Source of the DNA: Diphasiastrum complanatum
Taxonomy: Eukaryota; Streptophyta; Lycopodiopsida; Lycopodiales; Lycopodiaceae
DNA: 64,000 nt
Assembly: GCA_029204225.1 (NCBI GenBank)
Contig: CM055099.1
Location: forward strand, 60,915,753 to 60,979,752
Direction of reading: 5' to 3'
Below, piece after piece: positions 32,986-44,923 of the stretch. The notes under the pieces were generated by a model that searched no databases, had not been told where the DNA came from, and was given only the letters and a program-made list of their open reading frames with translations. The position numbers and the translations under genes were made by a program. The first letter of the stretch is position 1. The number at the start of each line of letters is the position of its first letter.

Positions 32986-34140
32986 GTAAAGCTACCTTTA
33001 CAAGCTTTACTTCCGACGCCATCGGCGCCAGCTATGTCCCCGGCGCCAGCAACGCCCCTGCTGCTCCCGGCACCGCTCCCGGCGCCGCTGTGACCAGAAT
33101 CCAGTCGGCGCCAAGTTCCTATGGCTGAAAATCTTTGATCGGTTCTAGCGGAGTCCAGAGAGCTCAGATCGATGTGCAATCACCTCACATGATCTAGGCA
33201 TGATTAAAGGAAGCCTGGGGATCAATAAAATCTAGAGAGAGAAAATGACTTTCTAGAAAGAGAAAATCCTAGAGAGAGAAAAACGTGCTTTACCAGCTTG
33301 GGTAGAGTGCTTGGTATGAGGGGAGGTGCCGAATCACACCAATACTATAGGGGAGTGCGGGTTGCGACTCAGGGCGAGCTCCAACCAAGTCTCAGCCTCC
33401 CTTGCTGGAATGTTGTCATGGCTCTCGCCTTGGCATGCTAGCGCCCCGGAGACTAGGGTCGGTCACACACTTGAAATGTAACCTTCTCAGATTTATCAAT
33501 AAAGTGAGATTTTCCTCAAACTGACTCTGATTACCTTCTGGATTTCAGTGTTCAATAAAAATGCCAGTTGTAAGGCCACTTCCAAATTTTTAACTTGGCA
33601 CATAGCTGAGGGTCGTATCCCGGGACGCCAGCGGTATGCCGTCGGGACCATTCGGTCCGTGGCGCCAGCGGTATGCTGTCAGGACCATTTGGTCCAGGAA
33701 CTGGTTGTTTCCATATCTGTCGCGGCTTGTGGTTCTGAGTGTTCCTTGCATGAACGTGAATGGGTTAAGCTCTTGGGGAACGAGCTTTAACCTGTCGGCT
33801 GAGTTGGATGGCTTGCTTGGGTGGACGTTACCTGTTTATGGCTGTCCAGTCTGGCGTGGCGCCAGGTTGGCTTCCACGTGACGAAGCTTTCAGTTGGTTA
33901 AGTCTGATGTAAGTCAGACCGCTTGCTTGGAATGGATGTTACTCGTTTGTAACGAAGCTTCGAGTTGGTTAAGTTTGATGTATGTCGGGCAACTTGCTTG
34001 GAGGGAAGTCACCCACATTGGGACCCCCGATCTGGCATGGCGCCAGGTTGGATCTCAATGTTGGTTTTCAGAACTTCAAGTTGGTTAAGTCAGATCGTTG
34101 TTGGCGAGTTGGCTGCTTGTATGTCAAGTGGGTTTGGATG
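32984..34140. repeat. GC-rich repeat patch with tandem units and recurrent GGCGCC
   Basis: The palindrome GGCGCC occurs seven times (33024, 33042, 33081, 33107, 33661, 33858, 34039). A 37-bp unit (CGCCAGCGGTATGC, GGACCATT, GGTCC) is duplicated at 33624-33698. From about 33796 to 34140, units of about 70-115 bp repeat the words GCTTGCTTGG, CAGTTGGTTAAG and CTGGCRTGGCGCCAGGTTGG. The patch 33450-33510 includes AATAAAGTGAG after a T-rich stretch and may be an LTR or transcript end. No ORF is convincing. Confidence 0.7.
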
Positions 34141-34785
34141 GCAAGAGTTGAAGGCTGGGAAGCTAAGTCGTGGTTCCTGGCTCCCTTTGGGATGCCTGCG
34201 CTAGAGAGAGAGAGCCTTGTTGTTGATAATAGTTGTTGCTTTTGGAGGTCATCGTCTATGGAGATAAGCATCATTTTGGAGGTCAGCATTAGATCATTCA
34301 GTAGGATTGTGGAGGCCAAACATATACGCAAGAGAATGTCATATGTATGCTCTTATCTCTTATATATCATGTACGCAAGAGAATTTTTGGCTTGCACAAC
34401 TGGTATATAGGCCTGCATGGGTGCATGGTATTATTGAGTATCACATATGTATGTAAGACGATTCCCTCTTAAGTCTCCACAAAAGAATCCTATGCTTTCA
34501 ACTAGAAATTTGCCAAGGCCTTAATGGGCATTTCACCAATGTCAACTTAGGAATGTGCAAGAAATAGTTTTGAAGTGTTATGACAAAGTGGGCTATTATG
34601 TTGTGAATGTCTACACTGCCTAGCTGCAAAGAATCGTAATTAGATTCTCTAGGACTATATTCAAGTCATCTTGAGACTATTGGAGACGGGAGACTTCTTT
34701 CATGTGCTACTATCAAACAAGCTTTATCGAGATACCAAGGTTGAGTTGTCCTACTGTGATCATATATTTAACATTACAAAAGAAA
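34141..34785. other. Stretch without a supported gene
   Basis: No repeat or coding family is recognisable. A short AT-rich run leads into the palindromic motif array at 34786. Confidence 0.6.
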
Positions 34786-35875
34786 TCAGCCCACTAGGGT
34801 TGATCATCGATGATGAACCCATTAGGGCTGATTTTTGACGATCAGCCCATTAGGGCTGATTTTTGTTGACAGGGTAGCAGACTGGCAAATGTTTTTTGCA
34901 ACAAACTGAGGCAAATTCTATCTGAAATCGCAATCTGATTGAGGTGATTGAGGTAGTTGAGAAATCGCAACAAACTTTCACAAAATCTGCCTGAAATTTC
35001 AGCGATTGGAGGGTAGCTGACCAGCGATTTCTCCTAGTGAATTTTTGCAAATTTCCAAAACTTTTGACTCCTAGAAGCGATACAAGACAACATATCTACT
35101 CCCTACAAATTGGATTCATAGTATGGGGTTAGCGATTGAGAAGGGGCCTAAATTTGCCCATGTTTCAGCCATCATTTCTAGAGCTCCAGTGACCTAGGAG
35201 CAGCCGTCAAGAAATACATTCATACAACAGCCTCTTCTTCAGGGATTTAATGATCCTGCTTCATGCTCGGATCTTCTCAGTAATCAAAGACTAGTACAGT
35301 AAATGCTTTTCATCCTGACAAGGCCATTTACGTTGCACCAGCTGACAATATTGAGATGATTACGGTCTTTAGTTGAAGGAAGCGCTTCTATCACTTGCGA
35401 TCCTTCGGGTTTTAGAAGCAGCAACAATACTGCAATGGTTGCGACTTTTAGGTGACAAAACTGGTTCTATTATTTTCGATCTTGCTAGTTTTGTTGTGTT
35501 ATTGAAATAGTTGCGTTCATTAGGTGACAACCAGCCAAATGAAGTAGCTAAATCTAAATTTGCCTACTTTATAGCAGATATTTGAGGTAGTTTGAAGGGT
35601 CAAAAATTCAATGATTCCTAATCATGTCTTCTAGAGATATCCCTTCCATGCTACCACGCATAAGAAACACATAACACCCTTTTAATTTTTGTCGTGTAAC
35701 TCAACAAAACCATGCATAACATTATCCATATCATGAAAGCAGCATTTGAGTCTACTTAACCTGACAAATCAGTGTAACTTTCACAAAATCAGGGAGTTAG
35801 AGCTCATTAATGATTTCAGGAAAATAGATCGGCCCATTAGGGCTGATCGTCGACGATAATCTCTAATGGGCTAAT
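34786..35875. repeat. Palindromic ATCAGCCC..GGGCTGAT motifs bracketing a 0.96 kb segment
   Basis: The near-palindrome ATCAGCCCATTAGGGCTGAT occurs in variant forms at 34786, 34816 and 34841 on the left, and at 35827 with a partial inverted copy at 35861 on the right. ATCATCGATGAT and GTCGAC palindromes lie between copies. The enclosed 34867-35826 has no recognisable coding content. The right cluster abuts the copia RNase H fragment. Confidence 0.7.
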
Positions 35876-35882
35876 TTTGGTT

Positions 35883-36392
35883 TGAAGTATGATCAGCCTG
35901 AAGCGCCAATGTTAGTAGGTTATACAGATGCCGATTGGGTAGGTAATATTGATGACAGAAGATCTACTAGTGGTCATACATTCAGTTATGGTACAGCTGC
36001 AATTTCATGAAGCAGCAGAAAGCAACCTACAGTAGTCTTATCATCGACGGAAGCTGAATATCGAGCACTCAGTAATGCTACACAAGAAGCGGTATGATTA
36101 TGAAGATTGCTTGTGGATTTAGGTCAACCACATGTGAATGTGACTACTATATCTTGCGATAATCAAAGTTGCATTCACCTTGCCAAAAATCCAGTTCTAC
36201 ATGTTCGAACCAAGCACATCGAAATACACTACCATTTTGTTCAAGAGAAAATTCTTGATGGAGTCATTGATCTTGTTTTTTTGTAAATCTGAAGATCAAA
36301 TGACAGATATTTTTACTAAGTCATTAGGTAGATGTAAATTTGAGAGGTTTCGTACTCTATTAGGAATAGAAGAATGTAATTTTTATCATTGA
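35883..36392 (+). pseudogene. Ty1-copia RNase H and 3' end of pol
   Basis: The frame reads GYTDADWVGNIDDRRSTSGH, then LSSTEAEYRALSNATQEAV and NPVLHVRTKHIEIHYHF. A run of seven T at about 36270 shifts the frame, after which CKSEDQMTDIFTKSLGRCKF completes the C-terminus. These are the RNase H blocks DADWAG, SSTEAEY, TKHI.I and MADIFTK of copia. Stops replace two Trp codons (S*SSRK, V*L*RLL). It is directly followed by the LTR at 36400. Confidence 0.92.
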
Positions 36393-36399
36393 GAGAGAG

Positions 36400-36600
36400 T
36401 GTTAGAAATCAATGATAAACTTCATTGTTACTGTTTACGAGGTACATTAATGTTGATAGCTGTGACCAGCTGTCATTTGCCGTAGGCTAGTCTATTAGTC
36501 TACTCGTAGGTTTTCTCTCTCTCTATCAGGGGTTCAGGGTTTATTTGTACATTTTACATTCTGTATGAGTTACTGTGATAGAGTGACAGTGCGCGTTCTT
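36400..36600 (+). mobile_element. Ty1-copia LTR start, 3' LTR (+)
   Basis: It starts TGTTAGAAATCAATGATAAAC-like after the purine tract GAGAGAGAG. It matches the inverted copy at 53100-53308 over about 200 bp, including GCCGTAGGCTAGTC and TACTCGTAGGTTTTC. The right end is not defined because homology between the two copies ends near TTCTTCTTC. Confidence 0.8.
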
Positions 36601-38417
36601 CTTCCGCCTTCTTGTGGTGATTGCTTATGGTGAATGCTTGATGTTGCATATCTAATTCTTGACAAGTTACCATGAGTAATCTAAGATTGATAAGATCTAC
36701 ACTACCACCCCTCATTCCTGTATGGAATTGCATCAAATTCCGTGATTAAGAATGTGGGAAACCACGTTTGAAATTAAAGCATGACTTCAGAGATGAGGGG
36801 TATGTCATGGAGAAGAGATATTTTATACTTTCACGTTGTACCACTGAAGAAAAAGATTTTGGTTAAGGACTATGTGAAGTCGCTATGGGATGAGACATGA
36901 GACGAATGAGTATAGAATTCGATGAGAAGATGAAAGATGCTCTAGTCTAGTCAGATATGCATGGTTGCATCTTGATATGTTGGGACGAAAATCACATACT
37001 ATGAGGTTGCATGGAGGCCATACATGAAAAATTTCAGAGGACATTAGCAAGCATGTGTTGGTAAGAGCTTCATTCATCCACCCAACAAAGGAGGGTGCAA
37101 TGCATATACTTGCATCCATGAATAGAATAAATTGGTAAGCAATCTCATAAGATGTTACTACAATGCATGTGTTTTTTAGAAATAAAACAATGCAGATTAT
37201 GATAAGTATCATACTTATTAAACTTAGTCAAATGTATTTTGCAATTTTGAATGAGATAGGGGTGGTCAAGACAAACCTAAATGATCAACTATATAGTGTT
37301 AGGCGAGTAGAGGAGTGCAATACAGAACATTTTAAAAAATATTTTATTGAAGAAGAGTTGCAAGAAATTGAAAAGATTCGGGCATGAGAAAAAAGAAAAG
37401 AAAAATGCACTTTGATATTCACTAACGTGTTACATGCTGGCAAGGGTACTTGTTTTATTTTTTATTGCCTTTTGATTTGTTTTAGCATTAGATTTGACAT
37501 GCCATGTATGTGAAATTTCACACGTGTGGAAATGCCCTAATGTTTGTGAATGATCTCCTAAGCAAAGCTTATGCACTTTAGATGAATACTGGATTGAAAT
37601 CCAAGATCTAGATCAAAATCTAAGGCAAAGAGGCAAAGATAGATGCATAGATTGATGACCAAAGTGTTTCCACATTTAAGAAAAGTACTTCATGAAACAA
37701 ACCAAGTAAAATTAAGCTCCTCTCCTCGGGTAGAGAGGGAATAGACCAATTGCTCTCGGGTAGAGAAGGTAATGAGATAGGGGTGGTCAAGACATTTTGG
37801 TAGTGCATTTGTAAAATTCATATAAAAAAGTGAAGTGTGGTAGCACTATAAAAAATTGAAGCAAGATTGCATGAAATTTGAATAAGCTACTATAGAGATC
37901 ATATAGCTTCAAGTTATACATAGATTTGTTTCATGCTAGAGACACATATACATAATAACTATTGTTTATATTAAGATCAGAATCAAGTTTCACAATAATT
38001 TTTATTTTTGAAAAATTAAAATTTGAAATAGATAGGTGCAATATTGTAAAACTGAGGACATGCTCGTTGATGTTTTTAGTAAGCCTTTGACATCTATGAT
38101 TGAGTGAAGAATTCTAGTAAATTTTTTTATTTTCCTTTCTATCAACTTCTTCACCAAGGTTATCAATAAATAATCGAGCCTTGTCATTTGAAATGTCTTT
38201 GCTTTGTGTTTGCATATTTTGAGCATCATGTTGAACTTGTTAATAACACACGCTAATTATATTTAGACTCAAAATTAATACACAAGTATCTATAATAAGC
38301 AACACTAAATCAAGAACATGATATCTGCTAATTCAGTGCTCTATTTGCATCCAAGAGTCCATTGCACATAAACTTCAGCTTAGTATACCATAACTTACAA
38401 GTCCTTCATTTCTCGAG
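36601..38417. other. AT-rich stretch without a supported gene
   Basis: No family is recognisable. A perfect direct repeat of 24 bases (AATGAGATAGGGGTGGTCAAGACA without change) occurs at 37250 and 37771. A short tandem CTCTCGGGTAGAGA-like pair lies at 37723-37768. Confidence 0.6.
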
Positions 38418-39923
38418 ATGGATGTGGATTCCAATTTTGAGTACATAGATGACGGTGACTGTGAATACGGAGATCAATCTAACTCTGAATTTGAAGATCA
38501 GTATTATGAGCACGGCGATGGCGAATCCAATCAGTGCGAACATGTTTCATATGGAGACTATCTGGAATAATAATGAAAAACATTTTGATGATTATGATGA
38601 TCAACAAGTTTACCAGATTAGTCAACATAATCCAAGTGGTGGTGCTTATAGCAGTTACAGTGACATTGAGGAGCTGAATTCATGTCAATCAGGACAAGAA
38701 CTGCAGGTTTTGAACCAACAAGAAAACATACTAAGTAAATTGCAGGCCACACAAGATCTGATAGTTGAAATGTTGCAGAAAATGAAACAAGATCGGAAGA
38801 TGATAAGGTGAGATGGGAACAAGATCGGCAAGATGATAAGGTGAAATGAGAAAGATTGTTTGCTAGCCTCTCTGGTGGGTAAAACAAAATTGCGGGAGCT
38901 GATCAAAGATGTAATGAGCCATCTACATCGTTCCAACTACCATCTCCATCACAAAATGTAATATGTTCTCAAGATATCCAAAGAAATGACATGGACAAGG
39001 GAAAACATGTATTACAGAGTCATATTGAATATCCGGTCAGACTTGAAAATGACAGGGGAAGGTTGGAACAACGAGTGCAACATGATGAAGAAGAACAACT
39101 ATCAACAATGGAAAAGCTTGTTCAGCAAATAGATCAACCAACTTCATCAACAGCTCTTGATTCTCCATTGAATTCATAGGAAAGGGCCAATCAACATTTA
39201 TGCAGTGCTATGGAATGTTTACAGAATCGGCAACATAAATGTAATTTCCAATTTGAATCCAGCAAGAAAATTCCAAACGCGAGTAGAATGTCAATGCAAG
39301 GACACCGAAAATCAGCTGAGGATAATGAGAACGATGCGGAGGATAATGAGGACAACATTTTTGTTTTGAAAGTTGATCTTTAATTGAGTAGTACAAAGGC
39401 CAGTCCAGGCAATGAAGAAGTCAATGAGGCAAATCACTCAAGGACCTCATCTTCCTTGAGATCACAAGAACAGTTGCATCACGTTCAACCAGAAGACTTT
39501 TCTAAGACTTCTTGTGAAATGGAATTAATAGACAAGGATAAAATTGATCTATATGAATGTTTCACATTCAGTATAGAGTGCACAATGAAATGTGATGAGA
39601 CTTACAATATACAAGCTGAAAATTGTTCAAGCTATGAGATGGGAAAAATAATTGAAGATTCATTATATCAAAGTTTCCAGTTTGTGGTTCAAAATATTGG
39701 AGATATCAATAAATTTGAACATGACGATGTAATCTACGAAAGATTTTTCGTAGAGACTTTGAGTGAACGAGATATCATCACTCTTTGCAAGCATCTCATT
39801 CACTCGATATTCTTGGAAATGAATGTCCATTCAAAATATCATTCATTATTTCCAGAGATGATCAATCAAAGCATATTGGTCCCTATATTGGGAATTGATC
39901 ATGACAATGATTCTTTCATGTGA
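38418..39923 (+). pseudogene. Unidentified decayed coding stretch, probably retroelement-derived
   Basis: A series of + strand frames looks like one intronless protein with a few breaks. It has an acidic Tyr-rich start (MDVDSNFEYIDDGDCEYGD), then HFDDYDDQQVYQISQHNPSG and LQATQDLIVEMLQKMKQDRK, then DMDKGKHVLQSHIEYPVRLE. It ends with a 179-residue open frame (39384-39923) containing LSERDIITLCKHLIHSIFLE. The composition is protein-like throughout, but no motif of gag, pol or a known host family is visible. A gag-like or other transposon protein is the default guess; a processed host pseudogene is possible. Confidence 0.4.
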
Positions 39924-40855
39924 GATCTCCACAATTCAAATGCAAGATTCATGGTTATCATCCGTTGACCCCCTGCAGCCCGCCGTACACCATCCCAATA
40001 CACTATCTTGTCGATGCTTACCGCGCAAGAAGTCATCACCCTTCGCATTGATGGCTGCTTTGCAATTTTGACAACCGTAGGAATAGATACCATGGATACC
40101 ATGCAAGTGCCTCTCAGCTAGGACCTTTTTGTAGTCCAGAAGGCCTTTTCCAGTTTCGATACTAGATTAGCGATTTTTTGTTCTAGATTAGCACTTTTGG
40201 ATCACACAATCAAGAGCAATAAAAAACAATGATCAAACATGCAAATTCCACTCCACACGTGTGTGGTACGATCTCCAGTACAACTTGCTATTAGAAAATA
40301 AATGTAATCAAGTTTAGTTTACTATGGAATCATAAAATCACAAGACAAATGTAGGAAAAACTTGAGATTGCCAATTTGCTCTCAAATCTCTATCTTGCAT
40401 GTATGGAATGATGGATTGATGGTACAATATGGATCTTCTCCTTTGAAGGTTAGGTGAAAATCCAGCATGTTTCACATTTTTTGTCCTAATATGTCAATCT
40501 TACCTAACTCTAGAGTTATGCCAATTTGATGGTTAGGTTACTCAACTACCTCCATGTTTGAGGAGTTTGGTCCTATAATTTAGGAATCATTTCCAAGCAT
40601 CCCAACTAACCTTATGAATGAGATACCTATCTAGGCTAGCCTTCACACGTGACAACATGTATTCACACATGAGTACAATTCTCACAAAAAATTGTGTACA
40701 AACCAAGCTAGAATTTGTCAATTTTCACAAAAATCATTGTTGTTTTCAATAACCATGATGTTGAATTTGAATATTGTTTACCCAACAACAATGCAATTCA
40801 AGTTTCATTACAATCAATTTTAAGTGATGCTAAAAGCTAATGATATTAATATTAG
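39924..40855. other. Stretch without a supported gene
   Basis: A weakly coding-like run continues to about 40100, then AT-rich DNA follows. The words CACACGTGTG and a GTACGATC context near 40250 recur in similar form near 55450, which suggests related LTR sequence. Confidence 0.4.
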
Positions 40856-41311
40856 TCATGCATGCTCTGTCTCATTACACGCCTTAACATAATCTCCAAA
40901 ATCAAATGTATGTCGGATTAGTGACACAACTGATTTTGGGGCATATGATTCCTCAATCATACTTTGAAGCACTAATAATAATAAAAAGGTCTTCTTGTGT
41001 CTAAGCCTCTTAGAAAAACAACTAAATACTTGATTTATTTGATCATAAGTGGAGCCCACCAACAAGAATCCTATTTTTTTAAAAATATTTTTGTCCACCA
41101 ACATTGACAAATATACTAGCACAGTTTGATTCTTATTTTCTCTAGCCAGATAACCATGCTGCAAATGAAGAGTTTCAAGAAGATTTTCACCAAATTCTAA
41201 TATATTATTATGTATAATGATAATTGTCCAATTTGGATCGTTTTGAATATTAGGATAATTAAAAATCACATCGAACTCCAAAGTACCATTGAATACAAGT
41301 GCCCCAATCAA
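40856..41311 (-). pseudogene. Transposon-protein fragment with VGHTHxxID-like motif
   Basis: A 151-residue open frame. The order of blocks LHLQHGYLARENKNQTVLVY, LSMLVDKNIFKKIGFLLVGS and TYDQINQVFSCFSKRLRHKK matches a transposon-associated domain (DUF7869 type). I recall that family as LyLQlDNC.RENKN..v..yLa.Lv..gvF..v.vgFLiVGHTHeDIDq.FS..s..L. Here VGHTH has become VGSTY and DNC has become GYL, so the conserved acidic and His positions are lost. A downstream block SYAPKSVVSLIRHTFDFGDY also fits. It is a remnant, with no intact partner frame around it. Confidence 0.65.
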
Positions 41312-44300
41312 ATAAATTTAAATAGAATCAATTTTGTTCGAAATTTTCAACACCTTGACAAAATGAGACAACTTTCTCTTTTGATCCATGTCATCAATGA
41401 CAAGGCCCAAATATTTTGAGAACTCTTCGAACATTTTTTTTCGATGTTTCACAAGCTTCTATCTCTCAATTGTTTGTTGATCATTGTGTATTTGGAAGGC
41501 TTTTGCAGCATCCACTAAAAACAACAAATCAAATAAGCAAAAATAATATAACATAAATTTTTTAAATATTTTGTAACTAAGCATATCAATTTCAAAGTAA
41601 CCAGAATCCAATAACTTGCTCAATGAAATTTTACCTTTTCCATCAAGAGTCTTTGCAAGTTGTTTAGTAGACTTTATAAAGGTTCACAAGTAAAATTGAC
41701 TGTCATTTATTTCTTTGAAACTTTTAGTAGACCAAAATCTCTCTTTCAAATCCTGAAAAATTTGAATAACTTATATATGGCACATAGTTTCTATAGAAGA
41801 AGTCTGTGTACATAATAAATATCTCCAATTTTGTAAAATTGTCAATATTTTTTTAGGCAGATCTATGACATCAAACCGTCGCATTTAAAGCATTTGAAAA
41901 GACATTCTTCCTTACTTAGAGCCTTGACGTCAGATATATTTGTATTCTTACATGCATTATTTGAAGTCTAGAACTTGCATGGATGGACTTGTAATCTTTA
42001 TAACAAACTTTTGTTCAATTCAAAAAATAAGCAAAACATTTCTTGTCCAACTTAACAATTGCACATAAGTAGCAATTGCTCCATAGAAAAGAATTTAATT
42101 GTTCTTCTTCAATTCTCTTGAAACTTGTAAGCAAGAGGATCAATAGCAAAATATGTTTCATACATTATAAATCTCAGGTTTTGCAAGCAGATGCTTTTGA
42201 TGATCGTGGTTTGAACTGAAAGTCTCTATTGTGTCTCTTTTATAATTTTAGCTCTGACTTATACATCGATCTTATGGCACCTGTGGTGGTTCAATGATAG
42301 AGAACCATGTATTCAATGCAAAGGTCGAGGAGTCTCATGTCTCACAACTTCAGTGTTGACAGCATGATCATAATTTATTTCCACATGTTGAACATTGTCA
42401 AGAAACAAAATGGGGCGCAATTTTCTGTCTCACTACTGTATTGTTCATTTGCTCAATTTTGTATGAATGATTCATCTTGAATATTTCTGCTGCTAACTGT
42501 TGCGTTTCTGTTCCTACACGCCTACGCTCAAAGCTTCAAGCTTCCGCTGCTGGTCATCCCCACATTTTACGACACATACTTCATGTAAATAGGGCTCAAC
42601 CCTTTCATTTTGATTATTTCAATGACTTTCGGAAATTCCTTTCATTGCTCTTTTCACGCATTGTATTGTGGAAGTTAGTAGTGTTGGAAATATGTTGTAA
42701 TAGTGTCGAATTAAATATTCGACAATTATGCGAATGCGGATAATGCAGAACTATCGAATTGCATCTATGTCAAAGCTACAACTAATCATTGTACACAAAT
42801 TGCGAAATTGAGAAGTGAATGTTAATAACTTAGTGCATTTGTGTCTTTATCACCTACCATGAATAAATGCAACAAACTGTAAAAACAGAACATTTGAATA
42901 AGATGAACGTATGCCCAAGTAATCTATTTATTGAGGTTTGAATAACAAAGGTACAATACTTTCGCTATCTTATTCTAATAATGCTAAGCAGATAGCTTTG
43001 CTTATTCTACTATAAAAATTCGCTCATACGTAGGCTGTAATCGTGATAGTTTATTACAAACTAGTTATGCTCGTCAACAGAATTACTAATCAACTCAAAG
43101 AGTGGAGAAAACGAATCTAATGAAGTAAACTTAGACAAATTTTTAATTTTATAAAAAACTTAATAAATATGTAAACTAAGTCTATATCTTTAGTTGTTGG
43201 CACAGCCCTAGATAGAATACATCCTTTTTCTAGGTGGCAGTTGCCATAGGTAGTTCCCAAGAGTAGTTAAAATAAAAGTAGTCTTATTGTACCACAATAT
43301 TGTGGGTCTAGTCATAAGATTAGGACCAGTTTTGTAAGGGAAGCTCCCTAAGATCCTACTTACAAGACAAAACACAATGAAAAACACACTATGGAGCAAC
43401 CACCCAACCAAGTAGAAGCAACCAATCAACTCTAGAAGCTTCACCCCCAAGCCAAGGAGTAAGAAGCATGAAGGTAGAGTGAAACCCTGACAATGAATCC
43501 ATGATCACAATGAAGAGTAGGGCGAGTTTGGCCTCAACATATAGAGCCAAAAGAAACCTGGGCACATAGCCATGCATAGCCCTGAGTTCCCTATACATAG
43601 ATTCACCTACAATAGAGTCCTAAGCATGGACCACCTATCCATAGAATTGCTATTGATAACTCTACACATGCATACATTGTCTCATACCTTGTCTAAACTC
43701 CATTTAGTGTGTTCTGGGCCTCACAAGGATATTAGTTACTTTCGGGTCACATCCAGTATGACGTGGCATAACTAACAGCTTGATTTCATGGAGTACCGTA
43801 TATCCAAGACTAGGAGTATACTAAATCCTACTTACTGGCCATGGACATAGCATTCTTCTCTCCTTAAACTGCTTCTATCCTTAGAAGCTCTCTAAATAGG
43901 AAAGAATAACAGGAACATTTCTTTTAACTTTAAATATCAACCTAGAAAATCATTATCCTTAGTTAAACTTTCACTTCAAACAAGTACTCAGAGATAATCC
44001 TATCTTCCAAATGATAATCTCTACACTAGAGTACAACTCATGTTTGAAAAGTACACTAAGCGATAAAATTTCCATCTAGGTTGCATTCATCACAAGTTAG
44101 TAACATCATCTTCATGTAAAGCACATACATGAAACACTGGGTGAAATAACCTAACTTAAGAGATTAAAGTTAAAGAAATAATAAAATAATTACGATTACA
44201 GTATGAAATTATCCATAACTCTGACAAATAATTTATAAGCTTTCAAGTACAAATACCCTTAGAATCCAAAATCTAAGATATGATAATTCATTCAATTAGA

Positions 44301-44371
44301 ATTTCTAGGAGAATCATTAAGATATAGAATGATTAAAACTCAACTCTGAATATCCCAGTTACTCTTTTGAG
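41312..44371. other. AT-rich stretch without a supported gene
   Basis: Possible upstream parts of the 40.9 kb element may lie on the - strand to about 42100, but too broken to call. 42477-42743 is an open frame without family features. From about 43800 to 44371 the + strand is poor in G, as after 48.4 kb, so the copia locus may be inserted in that sequence. Confidence 0.5.
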
Positions 44372-44625
44372 TTAAATGCTCCTATAATCATTCTAGTTGT
44401 CTATGTTGATGACACACTTATCTTCTCAAGAAGAGATAAGTTAATTTCAGATGTCAAAAGAGACATTTCTGAAATATTTGAGATCGCTGACCTAGGAGAA
44501 CTAAAATCTATCTAGGCTTGCAGATCATGAGAGATTTTGAAAGTGGTAAGTTGTATCTTCACCAACAAAAGTACACTCAAAAGATCATTGAAGACATCAA
44601 CGAAGAAGATTGGGGTTAATCTAAC
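44372..44625 (+). pseudogene. Ty1-copia reverse transcriptase fragment
   Basis: The frame reads PIIILVVYVDDTLIFSRRDK and then SEIFEIADLGELK. After a one-base change it continues as IYLGLQIMRDFESGKLYLHQ. The catalytic box YVDD is intact, but the sequence upstream of it is missing. The boundary at 44372 is sharp against G-poor DNA. Confidence 0.9.
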
Positions 44626-44874
44626 TACGCACTTTGAGAGGGAACTGTAGAACCACTGATCAGACAGATCTTAATTCTACTAACAAAGCGCACAATTTAC
44701 TTGATAAAGGATGAGAAAGAAACGAACGCGAACTCGGATTGTATGATCTGAAATATTCTATCAGATAGATTGGGTTTGACATATGTCTCATTCAACTTAC
44801 AATAAAAATTAGTGTGTTTTGATTAAGATTTATAGTAGTAGATGACTAGATAGTATTTGACGATAATTGTATGT

Positions 44875-44921
44875 TTTGCTTTTAGGGCACCTTTGACATT
44901 CTGTAAGATAGTGTCCCCTTT
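44875..44921 (-). repeat. Inverted copy of the copia zinc-knuckle segment
   Basis: 47 bases complementary to 46624-46670, the segment that encodes RGHYLTKCQRCP, with about two mismatches. It lies directly before the first RNase H duplicate, so it marks a rearrangement junction. Confidence 0.85.
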
Positions 44922-44923
44922 AT

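Noticed and set aside
32925-33128. Open frames made of Arg-Glu or Ser-Leu repeats across GA/CT tracts (also 17617, 19055, 56817, 56836)
   Set aside because: They are produced by the microsatellites; no start context, flanking protein-like sequence or partner frame supports them.
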